A stretch of DNA of 64,000 bases from Edaphobacter acidisoli. Its GTDB lineage: Bacteria; Acidobacteriota; Terriglobia; Terriglobales; Acidobacteriaceae. Both the position numbers and the translations under genes were made by a program. Location: assembly GCF_014642855.1 (NCBI RefSeq), contig NZ_BMJB01000001.1, positions 2,666,001-2,730,000 of the forward strand, in the 5' to 3' direction. The notes under the pieces are model-generated. The model ran no database searches and was not told the origin of the DNA. It saw only the letters and a list, made by a program, of their open reading frames with translations. Shown piece after piece: positions 1 through 7,279 of the stretch; within the stretch, counting starts at the first letter, position 1, and each line of letters starts with the position of its first letter.

Positions 1-897
1 GAGGTGGGGTCGGATGTGCCTCTGTTTTTGCTGGGTGGAGCGGTGCTGGGGCTGGGGCGTGGGGAGATGGTGTTTGCTATGCCGGATTTTCCGCGGACGT
101 GGTGTGTGGTGGCGGTTCCGGAGGTGGGGGTTTCGACGCCGCAGGCTTTTCGGGATTGGGATGCTTTGGCCTCAGGGGCTAAAGCCCCTTCTTCACACAG
201 TGGAGTTTACGGCACCGCTGAAGCCGTGCCCTTAACGGCACCCGGCGATGAGTCGGGCTTTCAGCCCTCTGAAATCTCTGGTCACCCTGAACCTGGGGCT
301 TCGCCCCAGGCTGGTATAAAACGGGCCTTCGGCCCTGAAAGCTTGGCCAGTTCTACTCTTCCGAGAGCTGCTTTACGGGAGAATCGTGGGTTGACTTCCG
401 TTCCTGCGGTCGATAGACTTGAGATGTTGAGTCTTGCTTATGCGTCCCTGTCTGCCCCTGTTGGAGCGAGGACTGGCGATGGTAAAGCTGGAACATCCGG
501 TATCGTTCGCGTTGAAGTGCCTGATTTGAAGCAGGTTGAGTCTGACAGAGGTCAGACAACGGCGATGAATGATCTGGCCGAGGATGCCCTTCTCGCGCTT
601 GTCCGCACCGGGATTGGAAACCGTGGTCTTCAGAATGACTTTGAAGATGTGGTATTTCCTAAGCATCCCTCCTTGCGGCAGATCAAGCGTCAATTGATGG
701 GTGATGGTTCGGCTGGCTCCGGCGGCACGGCTGTTTATGCTGCGCTTTCGGGTTCCGGGTCGGCGCTGTTTGGACTTTACCGGTCCGAGGCGGATGCAGT
801 GGCGGCTCAACGGCGCGTTCAGGAGTCTGGGTGCAAGGCGTTACTAACGACTACGCTGCCCCGCACGGATTACTGGCGCGAGATGTTCGCGGAGTGA
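1..897 (+). CDS. ispE: 4-diphosphocytidyl-2-C-methyl-D-erythritol kinase, 3' part (5' end outside window)
   Basis: C-terminal part of the GHMP-family kinase that phosphorylates CDP-methylerythritol in the MEP isoprenoid pathway. The frame is open to the left edge. It begins with the conserved GSDVPLFLLGG glycine-rich segment, continues through a VSTP.AFRDWDAL stretch, and ends with the GHMP C-terminal motif SGSGSALFGLY near 745-780. From the GSDVP motif to the stop there are about 296 residues, whereas E. coli IspE has about 145. The excess lies between FRDWDAL and NDFEDVVFP. Its first part (roughly 174-335) is encoded by five GC-rich palindromes read through in frame. No stop codon interrupts it and both flanks are conserved, so the gene is probably still functional. 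It is followed by tRNA-Gln and prs, a common bacterial neighbourhood. Confidence 0.9.
   Translation, partial: EVGSDVPLFLLGGAVLGLGRGEMVFAMPDFPRTWCVVAVPEVGVSTPQAFRDWDALASGAKAPSSHSGVYGTAEAVPLTAPGDESGFQPSEISGHPEPGASPQAGIKRAFGPESLASSTLPRAALRENRGLTSVPAVDRLEMLSLAYASLSAPVGARTGDGKAGTSGIVRVEVPDLKQVESDRGQTTAMNDLAEDALLALVRTGIGNRGLQNDFEDVVFPKHPSLRQIKRQLMGDGSAGSGGTAVYAALSGSGSALFGLYRSEADAVAAQRRVQESGCKALLTTTLPRTDYWREMFAE
174..335. repeat. Cluster of five GC-rich REP-like palindromes inside ispE
   Basis: Five short hairpin sequences in a row: AGGGGCT-AA-AGCCCCT (174-189), an imperfect GGCAC...GTGCC stem (211-230), GGGCT-TTC-AGCCC (255-267), CCTGGGGC-TTC-GCCCCAGG (292-310) and GGGCC-TTC-GGCCC (323-335). All share the form GC-stem plus a 2-3 nt AA, GA or TTC loop. 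The intergenic cluster at 5477-5648 has the same design. Here they lie in an open reading frame and encode about 55 residues of a probable surface insertion in IspE. Confidence 0.85.
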
Positions 898-899
898 CC

Positions 900-923
900 C
901 CGTCAGGGCCTATGAACTGACGG
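900..923 (+). other. Small hairpin between ispE and tRNA-Gln
   Basis: CCGTCAG (900-906) pairs perfectly with CTGACGG (917-923) across a 10-nt loop. It starts three bases after the ispE stop and ends five bases before the tRNA. There is no T-run, so it is not a classical terminator. It may stabilise the ispE 3' end or mark a processing point. Confidence 0.4.
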
Positions 924-928
924 CTTAC

Positions 929-1002
929 TGGGCGATCGACTAATGGTAGGTCAAGTGCCTTTGGAGCACTTTGTCTAGGTTCGAATCCTAGTCGCCCAGC
1001 CA
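929..1002 (+). tRNA. tRNA-Gln (anticodon TTG), CCA encoded
   Basis: Folds as a cloverleaf. The acceptor stem is TGGGCGA (929-935) with TCGCCCA (992-998). The D-arm is 938-952 with the GG of the D-loop at 945-946. The anticodon stem is AGTGC/GCACT (954-958/966-970) and the loop CTTTGGA puts TTG at 961-963, reading CAA. The T-stem is CTAGG/CCTAG with loop TTCGAAT (980-986). Discriminator G999 is followed by an encoded CCA (1000-1002). Confidence 0.95.
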
Positions 1003-1245
1003 AAAGACGACGCCCGCGCGCGATGAATTTAGGGTTCTTTGGCGGCTGAAACAGGCCGCGGAGTTGGATGGATTTTGATTCGCCGGAACGAAGGCGGATG
1101 GAAGTACGAAGTTTGAAAGAGCAGTCTTAGTTTTTGGAGTTCGCAACAAGGATTTCGAAGAACAGGCGCGGAGCCGCAACGAGGCTTCGCTTGAGACAAA
1201 CGCAGCAGGAACAACCAAAGGTCAACCAGCCCTGGAGGTTTCGAC

Positions 1246-2325
1246 GTGAAGGAAAAAAGCACGAGCACTGCGGTCCTTTCCCCTATTTCTGAGCAGGCTG
1301 AAGAGACAAACTCTCAGCCTGCTCAAAACAACAACGCGCAAGCGAAGACGGCCGCCGAGCGGAAGCGCACGGGCAGGCTGGGCGAGAGCAAGCGCATCAA
1401 GATTTTCTGCGGATCGTCGAACCCCGCGCTGTGCGAGGAGATCTGCAAGTTCGTCGGAGTGCCGCTGGGCGAGACCCGGTTGCAGAGATTCTCTGACGGC
1501 GAAGTGCATTTTCAGCTGCTCGAGAACGTTCGCGGCGCGGATGTGTTTCTGGTGCAGCCTACGTGTTGGCCGGTCGATCAGCACCTGCTTGAGTTGCTGA
1601 TCATGATGGACGCGCTGAAGCGCGCGTCGGCCGGGCGCATCACGGTGGTGATTCCGTACTACGGCTATGCGCGGCAGGACCGCAAGGACCGGCCCCGTGT
1701 GGCGATTACGTCGAAGCTGGTTGCAGACCTGCTGACGACGGCTGGAGCGAATCGCGCGCTGCTGGTGGATTTGCATGCGGCGCAGATTCAGGGGTTCTTT
1801 GATATCCCGGTGGATCATCTGTTTGCCAGCCCGGTGCTGGTGAGCTACTTCCGGGAGTTGAATTTGCCGAACCTGACGGTGGTTTCGCCGGATGCGGGAG
1901 GCGTGGAGCGGGCGAGGTTTTTTGCCCAGAAGCTGGAAGTGCCGCTGGCCATTGTGGACAAGCGGCGCACGGACATTAATGTGACCGAGGTGATGCACGT
2001 GATCGGCGATGTGAAGGGCCGGACGTGCTTGATCCTCGACGACATTATTGACACCGCCGGTACGCTGGTGAAGACGGCGGAGGCGCTGCTGGAACAGGGC
2101 GCGGAGAAGGTTTATGCGTGCGCGACGCATCCGGTGCTGTCGGGGCCGGCTGTGGAACGCATCGCGAACTCACGACTGGAACAGGTCGTCGTGACGAATA
2201 CGATTCCTTTGCGCGATGACGCGAAGGCGTTGGAGAAGATTAAGGTGCTTTCGATTGCGGGCCTGTTGGGACGCGCGATTGAGAGCATTCATATGGAGAC
2301 CAGCGTTAGCTCGCTGTTCAACTAG
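1246..2325 (+). CDS. prs: Ribose-phosphate pyrophosphokinase (PRPP synthase)
   Basis: Makes PRPP from ribose 5-phosphate and ATP for purine, pyrimidine, histidine and NAD synthesis. The family features are clear: IKIFCGSSNPALCEEI at the start of the core, the SDGE motif, the YYGYARQDRK flexible-loop region, the DLHAAQIQGFF segment, and the PRPP-binding DDIIDTAGTL loop near residue 265. The start is GTG at 1246, seven bases after a GGAGG (1234-1238). The protein has 359 residues, about 45 more than usual, because of a polar Gln/Asn/Lys-rich N-terminal tail of unknown role. About 240 bases of leader separate it from tRNA-Gln; I saw no riboswitch or attenuator there. Confidence 0.95.
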   Translation: MKEKSTSTAVLSPISEQAEETNSQPAQNNNAQAKTAAERKRTGRLGESKRIKIFCGSSNPALCEEICKFVGVPLGETRLQRFSDGEVHFQLLENVRGADVFLVQPTCWPVDQHLLELLIMMDALKRASAGRITVVIPYYGYARQDRKDRPRVAITSKLVADLLTTAGANRALLVDLHAAQIQGFFDIPVDHLFASPVLVSYFRELNLPNLTVVSPDAGGVERARFFAQKLEVPLAIVDKRRTDINVTEVMHVIGDVKGRTCLILDDIIDTAGTLVKTAEALLEQGAEKVYACATHPVLSGPAVERIANSRLEQVVVTNTIPLRDDAKALEKIKVLSIAGLLGRAIESIHMETSVSSLFN

Positions 2326-2384
2326 GGATTAGAAAACCAAAAGGGAGCGAGGCTCAACCTCGTGCCCGAAAGGATGAGTGAACG

Positions 2385-3071
2385 ATGGCAGGAACGACAG
2401 AAGCAGTAGTGGCGACTCCCCGCACAGGGAAGTTCAACAAGAATGCGGCGCGGCGTGTGCGCGTTGCAGGCAAGATTCCGGCTGTGGTGTATGGCGCGGG
2501 TCAGGATGCGGTTGCCGTTGCGGTTGACCCGAAGGTGATCACGAAGATTCTGCACTCGGAGTCTGGCCATAACTCGATCTTCGACCTGAACGTCGAAGGC
2601 TCGGCTGTGGTGAAGGCGATGATCGTGGACTGGCAGCATGAGCCGATCAAAGGCAAGCTGCTGCATATCGACCTGAAGCGGATTGCGATGGACAAGGTGA
2701 TGCGCGTGTCGGTGCCGATTCAGCTTGTGGGCGTGGCGGTGGGCGTGAAGGCCCAGGGCGGCATTCTGGAGCATGTGCTTCGCGAGGTCGAGATCGAGTG
2801 CCTTCCGGCGGACATTCCGAGCCACCTGGATGTGGACATCTCGGGCCTGGAACTGCATGGACTGATTCGCGTGAAGGACCTGCCGCACTCGGGCAGCATC
2901 AAGTTCCTCGAAGACGAGGATACGACTGTGGCCCATGTGACGGTCATCAAGGAAGAGGCTGCGCCGGTTGCAGAGGAAGGCGCTGCAGCTCCGACGGAGC
3001 CGGAAGTGGCGAAGAAGGGCAAGACGGACGAAGCTGCCGCTGCTCCTGCCGCCGACGCGAAGAAGAAGTAG
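2385..3071 (+). CDS. rplY: 50S ribosomal protein L25 (Ctc-type, long form)
   Basis: 5S rRNA-binding protein of the large subunit. The N-terminal L25 domain (about residues 1-100: GKFNKNAARRVRVAGKIPAVVYG, then HNSIFDLNV) is followed by the TL5/Ctc beta-domain (about 100-190, with LREVEIECLPADIPSHLDVDIS). The last about 40 residues are an Ala/Glu/Lys-rich tail typical of long Ctc proteins. At 228 residues it fits the long form rather than the about 94-residue E. coli L25. It lies 59 bases after prs and 59 bases before pth, so the three are probably co-transcribed. An AAAGGATGAG sequence precedes the ATG. Confidence 0.95.
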   Translation: MAGTTEAVVATPRTGKFNKNAARRVRVAGKIPAVVYGAGQDAVAVAVDPKVITKILHSESGHNSIFDLNVEGSAVVKAMIVDWQHEPIKGKLLHIDLKRIAMDKVMRVSVPIQLVGVAVGVKAQGGILEHVLREVEIECLPADIPSHLDVDISGLELHGLIRVKDLPHSGSIKFLEDEDTTVAHVTVIKEEAAPVAEEGAAAPTEPEVAKKGKTDEAAAAPAADAKKK

Positions 3072-3130
3072 CTGGAAAGGCAGCCTGCTTGATTTTGCGG
3101 GCTGCCTGAGCTTCAGGAAGGGAACGTGGC

Positions 3131-3754
3131 GTGAAGCTGATTGTCGGTCTTGGGAATCCCGGTATCGAGTATCAGTTCACGCCGCATAATGCAGGGTTTC
3201 TGGCGGTGGACCGGATCGCAGAGGTTTTGGGCGTTTCGGTGGTGAACCGCAGGGGCCGAGCGTTGACAGCGAAGGCGAGGTTTGCGGGACAGGATGTTCT
3301 GCTGGCGAAGCCGGAGACGTTTATGAACCTGAGCGGGCTTTCGGTGGCCGCTCTGGTGGATGAGTTGGAGCTGGACCCGTCGGCGGACGTGATTGTGATC
3401 TACGACGAGCTGGCGTTTCCGCTGGGACAGTTTCGGCTGGCTCAGCGGGGTTCGGCGAACGGGCACAACGGAGTGAAGTCGATCTCCGGGGTGCTGGGCA
3501 CGGAAGAGTGGATCCGCATCCGGATTGGCGTGGGCAAGCCTGCGCTGGCGGATGGGCGGGAGATTAAGGCGGGCGGCAGGGATTATCTGCTGACGCCGAT
3601 GCGCAGGCAGGAGCTTGCGGTGCTGGATGAGGTGCTCGACCGGGTGAAGGACGCGGTCGAGGTGGTGCTGACGAAGGGCGTTGGCGCCGCGATGAATGAG
3701 TTCAACCGGAAGCCCGGCGAGCCGGAAGGCAACGGCGAGGCGAAGGGGAAGTAA
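3131..3754 (+). CDS. pth: Peptidyl-tRNA hydrolase
   Basis: Releases tRNA from prematurely dropped peptidyl-tRNA. Begins MKLIVGLGNPG.EYQFTPHNAGF, with the catalytic His in PHNAGF at residue 20. It also has the KPETFMNLSG motif and the YDELAFPLGQFRLAQRGSANGHNGVKSI segment that forms the substrate channel. Its 207 residues are normal for the family. The start is GTG, about ten bases after an AGGAAGGGAA sequence. It directly follows rplY, the usual order in many bacteria. Confidence 0.96.
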   Translation: MKLIVGLGNPGIEYQFTPHNAGFLAVDRIAEVLGVSVVNRRGRALTAKARFAGQDVLLAKPETFMNLSGLSVAALVDELELDPSADVIVIYDELAFPLGQFRLAQRGSANGHNGVKSISGVLGTEEWIRIRIGVGKPALADGREIKAGGRDYLLTPMRRQELAVLDEVLDRVKDAVEVVLTKGVGAAMNEFNRKPGEPEGNGEAKGK

Positions 3755-3843
3755 GCAGTATCACGCAGTAGATTCCATACCGCAGCGGCAGACCAGACGC
3801 GGTTGCGGTGCGAAGCGGAACTTCGCAGAAAGAAGTGAGTGAG

Positions 3844-4278
3844 ATGAATCGCACGTATGAAGTGATGTACATCGTTCGCCCTGATGTTGAGGAAGCGGAC
3901 ATCGACAAGCTGATCGAAGGCTTCGAGAAGAACGTGACCGACGGCGGCGGCGAGGTGAAGTCGACCGAGAAGATGGGTCGGCGCAGGCTGGCCTACACGG
4001 TACGCAAGTTCAACGACGGGTTTTATGTGCTGATGACGATTGCGGCCGCGGGCTCGCTGGTTGGCGAGATCGAGCGCAGGCTGCGCGTCTCCGAGCAGGT
4101 GATCAAGTTCATCACCGTGCGCATCGACGAAGAGGAGAAGCGCCTGGCGAAGATCAAGGCCATTCGCGGCACGAAGGTGAAGCGCAGCTCGCTGCCCGCT
4201 GAGGTCGAGACTGTCGCGGCTGTCGCGGCTGAGGCCCCGGCCGCTGCCGAGGCTGCTGCCGAGAGCGCGAGCGCTTAG
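3844..4278 (+). CDS. rpsF: 30S ribosomal protein S6
   Basis: Binds 16S rRNA with S18. The frame is open from 3808, but the conserved S6 start MNRTYEVMYIVRPDVEE is at 3844, preceded by a purine-rich stretch. The beta-alpha-beta fold region includes GRRRLAYTVRKFNDGFYVLM and IERRLRVSEQVIKFITVR. The C-terminal about 40 residues are an Ala/Glu-rich tail. It is the first gene of the rpsF-rpsR-rplI operon. The ssb gene that often lies between rpsF and rpsR is absent here. Confidence 0.95.
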   Translation: MNRTYEVMYIVRPDVEEADIDKLIEGFEKNVTDGGGEVKSTEKMGRRRLAYTVRKFNDGFYVLMTIAAAGSLVGEIERRLRVSEQVIKFITVRIDEEEKRLAKIKAIRGTKVKRSSLPAEVETVAAVAAEAPAAAEAAAESASA

Positions 4279-4381
4279 TTTCTGTGGATTTTTTGAAACG
4301 AGATCTGCGATGACGGCTTTGAGCCGCTTTCGCCAAACACGATAGACGCCTTACCCCGCTTCCATCGGAATGGAACGGTTT

Positions 4382-4423
4382 GGATTCCGAACATCGGATT
4401 CCGGATTCCGGATTCCAGATTCC
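4382..4423. repeat. Tandem GGATTCC heptamers in the rpsF-rpsR spacer
   Basis: GGATTCC occurs at 4382-4388 and then three times head-to-tail at 4396-4402, 4403-4409 and 4410-4416. A degenerate AGATTCC follows at 4417-4423. The array lies in the 213-base spacer between rpsF and rpsR, about 70 bases before the rpsR start. Its length could vary by slippage. Confidence 0.85.
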
Positions 4424-4491
4424 GAAGCTCAGAGGCCCCTCAGCGGGTCTGGAGCGGGCGAGGCATAACCGAGACGGAGAGGATACGAACC

Positions 4492-4830
4492 ATGGCTGAC
4501 GAGACGACCAGCACACCATCGACTGAACAAACATCTGCACCACGCCCTGCCCACTCGGGCCCGCGCCCGCCGCGCCCCGCGGGCGGTCCTGGCGGCGGCC
4601 CCGGCGGACGGAAGTTTTTCCGCCGCAAGAAGGTCTGCAAGTTCTGCACGGAGAAGATCGACCAGATCTCGTACCGCGACGTGCGCCTGCTGCAGGGCTT
4701 TGTGGCCGAGCGCGGCAAGATTGTTCCGCGCCGCCTGACGGGCGTTTGCACACGGCACCAGCGCCGCCTGAGCCTGGCAATCAAGCAGTCGCGCAACATC
4801 GCCCTGCTTGCCTTTGCCGCGCGCTTCTAA
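4492..4830 (+). CDS. rpsR: 30S ribosomal protein S18, with long N-terminal extension
   Basis: Small-subunit protein that pairs with S6. The S18 core starts near residue 43 ([12 protein letters not shown]) and runs through [46 protein letters not shown]. In place of the usual few residues, the N-terminus carries about 40 residues rich in Pro, Gly, Thr and Ser, probably disordered. The start is ATG 4492, nine bases after a GAGAGGA sequence. The gene is 112 codons and lies 55 bases before rplI. Confidence 0.95.
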   Translation: MADETTSTPSTEQTSAPRPAHSGPRPPRPAGGPGGGPGGRKFFRRKKVCKFCTEKIDQISYRDVRLLQGFVAERGKIVPRRLTGVCTRHQRRLSLAIKQSRNIALLAFAARF

Positions 4831-4885
4831 CTTTTTGAGACCACGACTGGCTGACTGAACGCCAGACAGGAATTGGAGAAATCGC

Positions 4886-5371
4886 ATGGAAGTCATTCTG
4901 AAAGAAGATGTGAATAAGCTGGGCCACCGCGGCGACGTGGTGAAAGTGGCTGACGGCTATGGCCGCAACTACCTGCTGCCCGGAAAGCTCGCCATTGAGG
5001 CGACGGCAGCGAACAAGGCCGTGATCGAGCAGATGAAGGCCTCGGCCGTGCGCAAGTCGGCGAAGGAGAAGGTGGAAGCCTCGGCGCTGGCGGAGCAGCT
5101 CAACGCGGTCGAGCTGGTGTTTGAGCGCAAGTCGGGCGAGAACGATCACCTGTTCGGCTCGGTGACGTCGAGCGACATTGCGCACGAGCTTGCCGCGAAG
5201 GGCTTCACGATCGACCGGCGCAAGATTGCGCTGGACGATCCGCTGAAGACCATCGGCGAGTACCACGTTCCCGTGAAGCTGCACCGCGAGGTGACCAGCC
5301 ACGTGAAGGTGACGGTGAAGGGCGACCGCGAAGAGGTTGCCGAAGCACCGGCTGCTGAAGCTACGGCGTAA
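4886..5371 (+). CDS. rplI: 50S ribosomal protein L9
   Basis: Two-domain 23S rRNA-binding protein. The N-terminal domain reads MEVILKEDVNKLGHRGDVVKVADGYGRNYLLPGKLA. The connecting helix and C-terminal domain (residues about 42-150) include DHLFGSVTSSDIA and HREVTSHVKVTV. A short Glu/Ala tail ends the 161-residue protein. GGAGAA precedes the start. It is the last gene of the S6-S18-L9 operon and is followed by a strong terminator. Confidence 0.96.
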   Translation: MEVILKEDVNKLGHRGDVVKVADGYGRNYLLPGKLAIEATAANKAVIEQMKASAVRKSAKEKVEASALAEQLNAVELVFERKSGENDHLFGSVTSSDIAHELAAKGFTIDRRKIALDDPLKTIGEYHVPVKLHREVTSHVKVTVKGDREEVAEAPAAEATA

Positions 5372-5388
5372 ATTTGTTCATTACTTAG

Positions 5389-5439
5389 AAGCGCACCGCT
5401 TTCCCGTGAGTTAATCGCGGGTGGTGGTGCGCTTTTTTT
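5389..5439 (+). terminator. Rho-independent terminator after rplI
   Basis: AAGCGCACC (5389-5397) pairs perfectly with GGTGCGCTT (5426-5434), followed by a T-run through 5439. It starts 18 bases after the rplI stop and ends the ribosomal-protein operon. Confidence 0.9.
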
Positions 5440-5476
5440 GCTGCGTGATGAAGCCGGTGGTGGACAGCTATAAGGC

Positions 5477-5648
5477 GGGCTTTCAGCCCTTTTTTGTGGC
5501 TGGTGTTGCCCGGACTGAAGTCCGGGCCTATCTCAAAGGCAACAGCAAGGGCAACGGCAGTCGAAGGAAGCGGGGCAGCGAAATTGTCCCGGGGGCTGAA
5601 GCCCCCTTTTTTATTTGTGGCCGGTATTGCCCGGACTGAAGTCCGGGC
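5477..5648. repeat. Intergenic cluster of four GC-rich REP-like palindromes
   Basis: GGGCT-TTC-AGCCC (5477-5489) is followed by T6. GCCCGGACT-GA-AGTCCGGGC (5508-5527) recurs identically at 5629-5648. GGGGGCT-GA-AGCCCCC (5591-5606) is also followed by T6. The two 20-mers lie in near-identical 40-base contexts (about 5496-5535 and 5617-5656), so this is a local duplication of one unit. The hairpins with T-runs could act as extra terminators on the plus strand. They fill most of the 362-base gap between rplI and the convergent hemL. Confidence 0.9.
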
Positions 5649-5657
5649 CTATCTCAG

Positions 5658-5722
5658 AAACAACAACAAGAGCAACAGCAACAACAAGGGCAACGACAAC
5701 AACAAGGGCAACAACACGGGCA
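5658..5722. repeat. ACAACA/GGCAAC low-complexity tract
   Basis: About 65 bases of imperfect CAACAA, GCAACA and GGGCAAC units, directly after the palindrome cluster and 12 bases before the hemL stop codon. Similar units follow the first palindrome (5536-5556), so the tract is linked to the duplicated repeat. No coding role is apparent. Confidence 0.75.
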
Positions 5723-5733
5723 AGAGACAGACA

Positions 5734-7041
5734 CTAACGATTCGTGGTGACGGTCGCAAGGGCCTTGCGGGCGGCTTCGAGCGTTATGTCGATCTCGCGT
5801 TGGCCGTGGGCGGTGGAGACGAAGGCGGCTTCGTACTGGCTGGGCGGTAGCCAGACTCCGGCTTCGAGCATGGCGCGGTGGAAGTGGCCGAAGGCGGATG
5901 TGTTCGACTTTGCCGCGTCGGTGTAATTTGTGACCGTCTGCGCGGTGAAGAACCAGGTGAACATGGAGCCTACGCGGTTGGTTGTGAGGTCTACGCCGCT
6001 TTCGCGGGCGATTTTTGATACGCCTTCGGCGATGGAGGCTGTGGTGCGTTCGAGTGCGGGGTAGATTTCGTGCTCGCGGGCGATCAGCTCGTTGAGTGTG
6101 GCGATGCCCGCGGCCATGGCGAGCGGATTTCCGCTGAGCGTTCCGGCCTGATAGACGGGGCCGACCGGGGCGAGGTGGTCCATGATGTCGGCGCGTCCGC
6201 CGAATGCGGCGCAGGGCAGGCCACCGCCGATGATCTTGCCGAGCGTGGTCAGGTCGGGCTGGATGTTGTAGAGCTGCTGCGCGCCGCCGAGCGAGACGCG
6301 GAAGCCGGTCATCACCTCATCGAGGATGAGCAGCGCGCCGTGCTCTCGCGTGAGTGCGCGCAGGCCTTCGAGATAGCCGGGGTTCGGCGGGATGGTGCCG
6401 GCGTTGCCGACGACTGGTTCGACGATGACGCAGGCTATCTCTTGGGGGCGAGCGACGAATGCGGCGCGGATGGCTTCGAGGTCGTTGAACGGGAGCGCGA
6501 TGGTGTGCATCGCGGTCTCTTCGGGCACGCCTGCGGAGCCGGGGATGCCGAGCGTTGCTACGCCGCTGCCTGCTTTGACGAGCATGGCGTCGGAGTGGCC
6601 GTGGTAGCAGCCTTCGAATTTGATGACGAACTTGCGCCCGGTGAAGCCGCGGGCGAGGCGGATGGCGGTCATACAGGCTTCGGTGCCGGAGCTGACGAAG
6701 CGGAGTTTTCCTATCGATGGGACGCAGCGGCGAACCAGCTCGGCGAGGTCGGATTCGGCTGCGGTGGAGGCTCCGAAGCTGGCGCTGCGCGTGGCGGCTT
6801 GCTGGATGGCCTGGACGACGGGCGGGAAGGCGTGGCCGAGGATCATGGGGCCCCAGGAGCCGAAGTAGTCGAGGTAGCGGTTGCCGTCGGCGTCGTAGAG
6901 GTAGGCGCCCTCGGCGTGGGTGATGAAGGGAGGGTCGCCGCCGACGGCGCGGAAGGCGCGGACGGGCGAGTCGACGCCGCCGGGGAGGAGCTGTTCGGCG
7001 CGGTGCTGTAACTTGCGGGATTCGGTGAGGTTGAGGGGCAT
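5734..7041 (-). CDS. hemL: Glutamate-1-semialdehyde 2,1-aminomutase
   Basis: PLP enzyme that makes 5-aminolevulinate, the second step of the C5 haem pathway. The N-terminus [26 protein letters not shown] is diagnostic. The PLP-binding region [12 protein letters not shown] lies near 237-248 and the Schiff-base lysine is K269 in [11 protein letters not shown]. At 435 residues it is full length. ATG start at 7041. It is transcribed away from purM, with a repeat-bearing spacer of about 240 bases between them. Confidence 0.96.
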   Translation of the reverse strand: MPLNLTESRKLQHRAEQLLPGGVDSPVRAFRAVGGDPPFITHAEGAYLYDADGNRYLDYFGSWGPMILGHAFPPVVQAIQQAATRSASFGASTAAESDLAELVRRCVPSIGKLRFVSSGTEACMTAIRLARGFTGRKFVIKFEGCYHGHSDAMLVKAGSGVATLGIPGSAGVPEETAMHTIALPFNDLEAIRAAFVARPQEIACVIVEPVVGNAGTIPPNPGYLEGLRALTREHGALLILDEVMTGFRVSLGGAQQLYNIQPDLTTLGKIIGGGLPCAAFGGRADIMDHLAPVGPVYQAGTLSGNPLAMAAGIATLNELIAREHEIYPALERTTASIAEGVSKIARESGVDLTTNRVGSMFTWFFTAQTVTNYTDAAKSNTSAFGHFHRAMLEAGVWLPPSQYEAAFVSTAHGQREIDITLEAARKALATVTTNR

Positions 7042-7092
7042 TGCTTTCAGTATAGAAGTCTCGGGAGGCGCGAAGCTGGCTGCGGCACTGCG

Positions 7093-7170
7093 CGACCACG
7101 GATGTACGCGGATGGCACGGATTTTCTATCTCTCGGTGGAATCTGGGCGATCCACCTACATCCACGGTCG
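7093..7170. repeat. Imperfect inverted repeat in the hemL-purM spacer
   Basis: The arms 7093-7113 and 7150-7170 are inverted copies (17 of 21 match) with the core CGACCACGGATG. The same ACCACGGAT word and layout occur in the longer palindrome at 9592-9770, so both appear to belong to one dispersed element family. The rest of the 7042-7279 spacer shows nothing else clear. Confidence 0.65.
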
Positions 7171-7279
7171 CTGTCTGCTCCTTGTCCCTGCTGCGGCGCG
7201 AGGTCTTTAACAGAGTGCGGAGGTGGCTCCTGCTAGACTTAAGATGATTTTCCTCTTTCATTCGTAAATTTCTTGGAGC

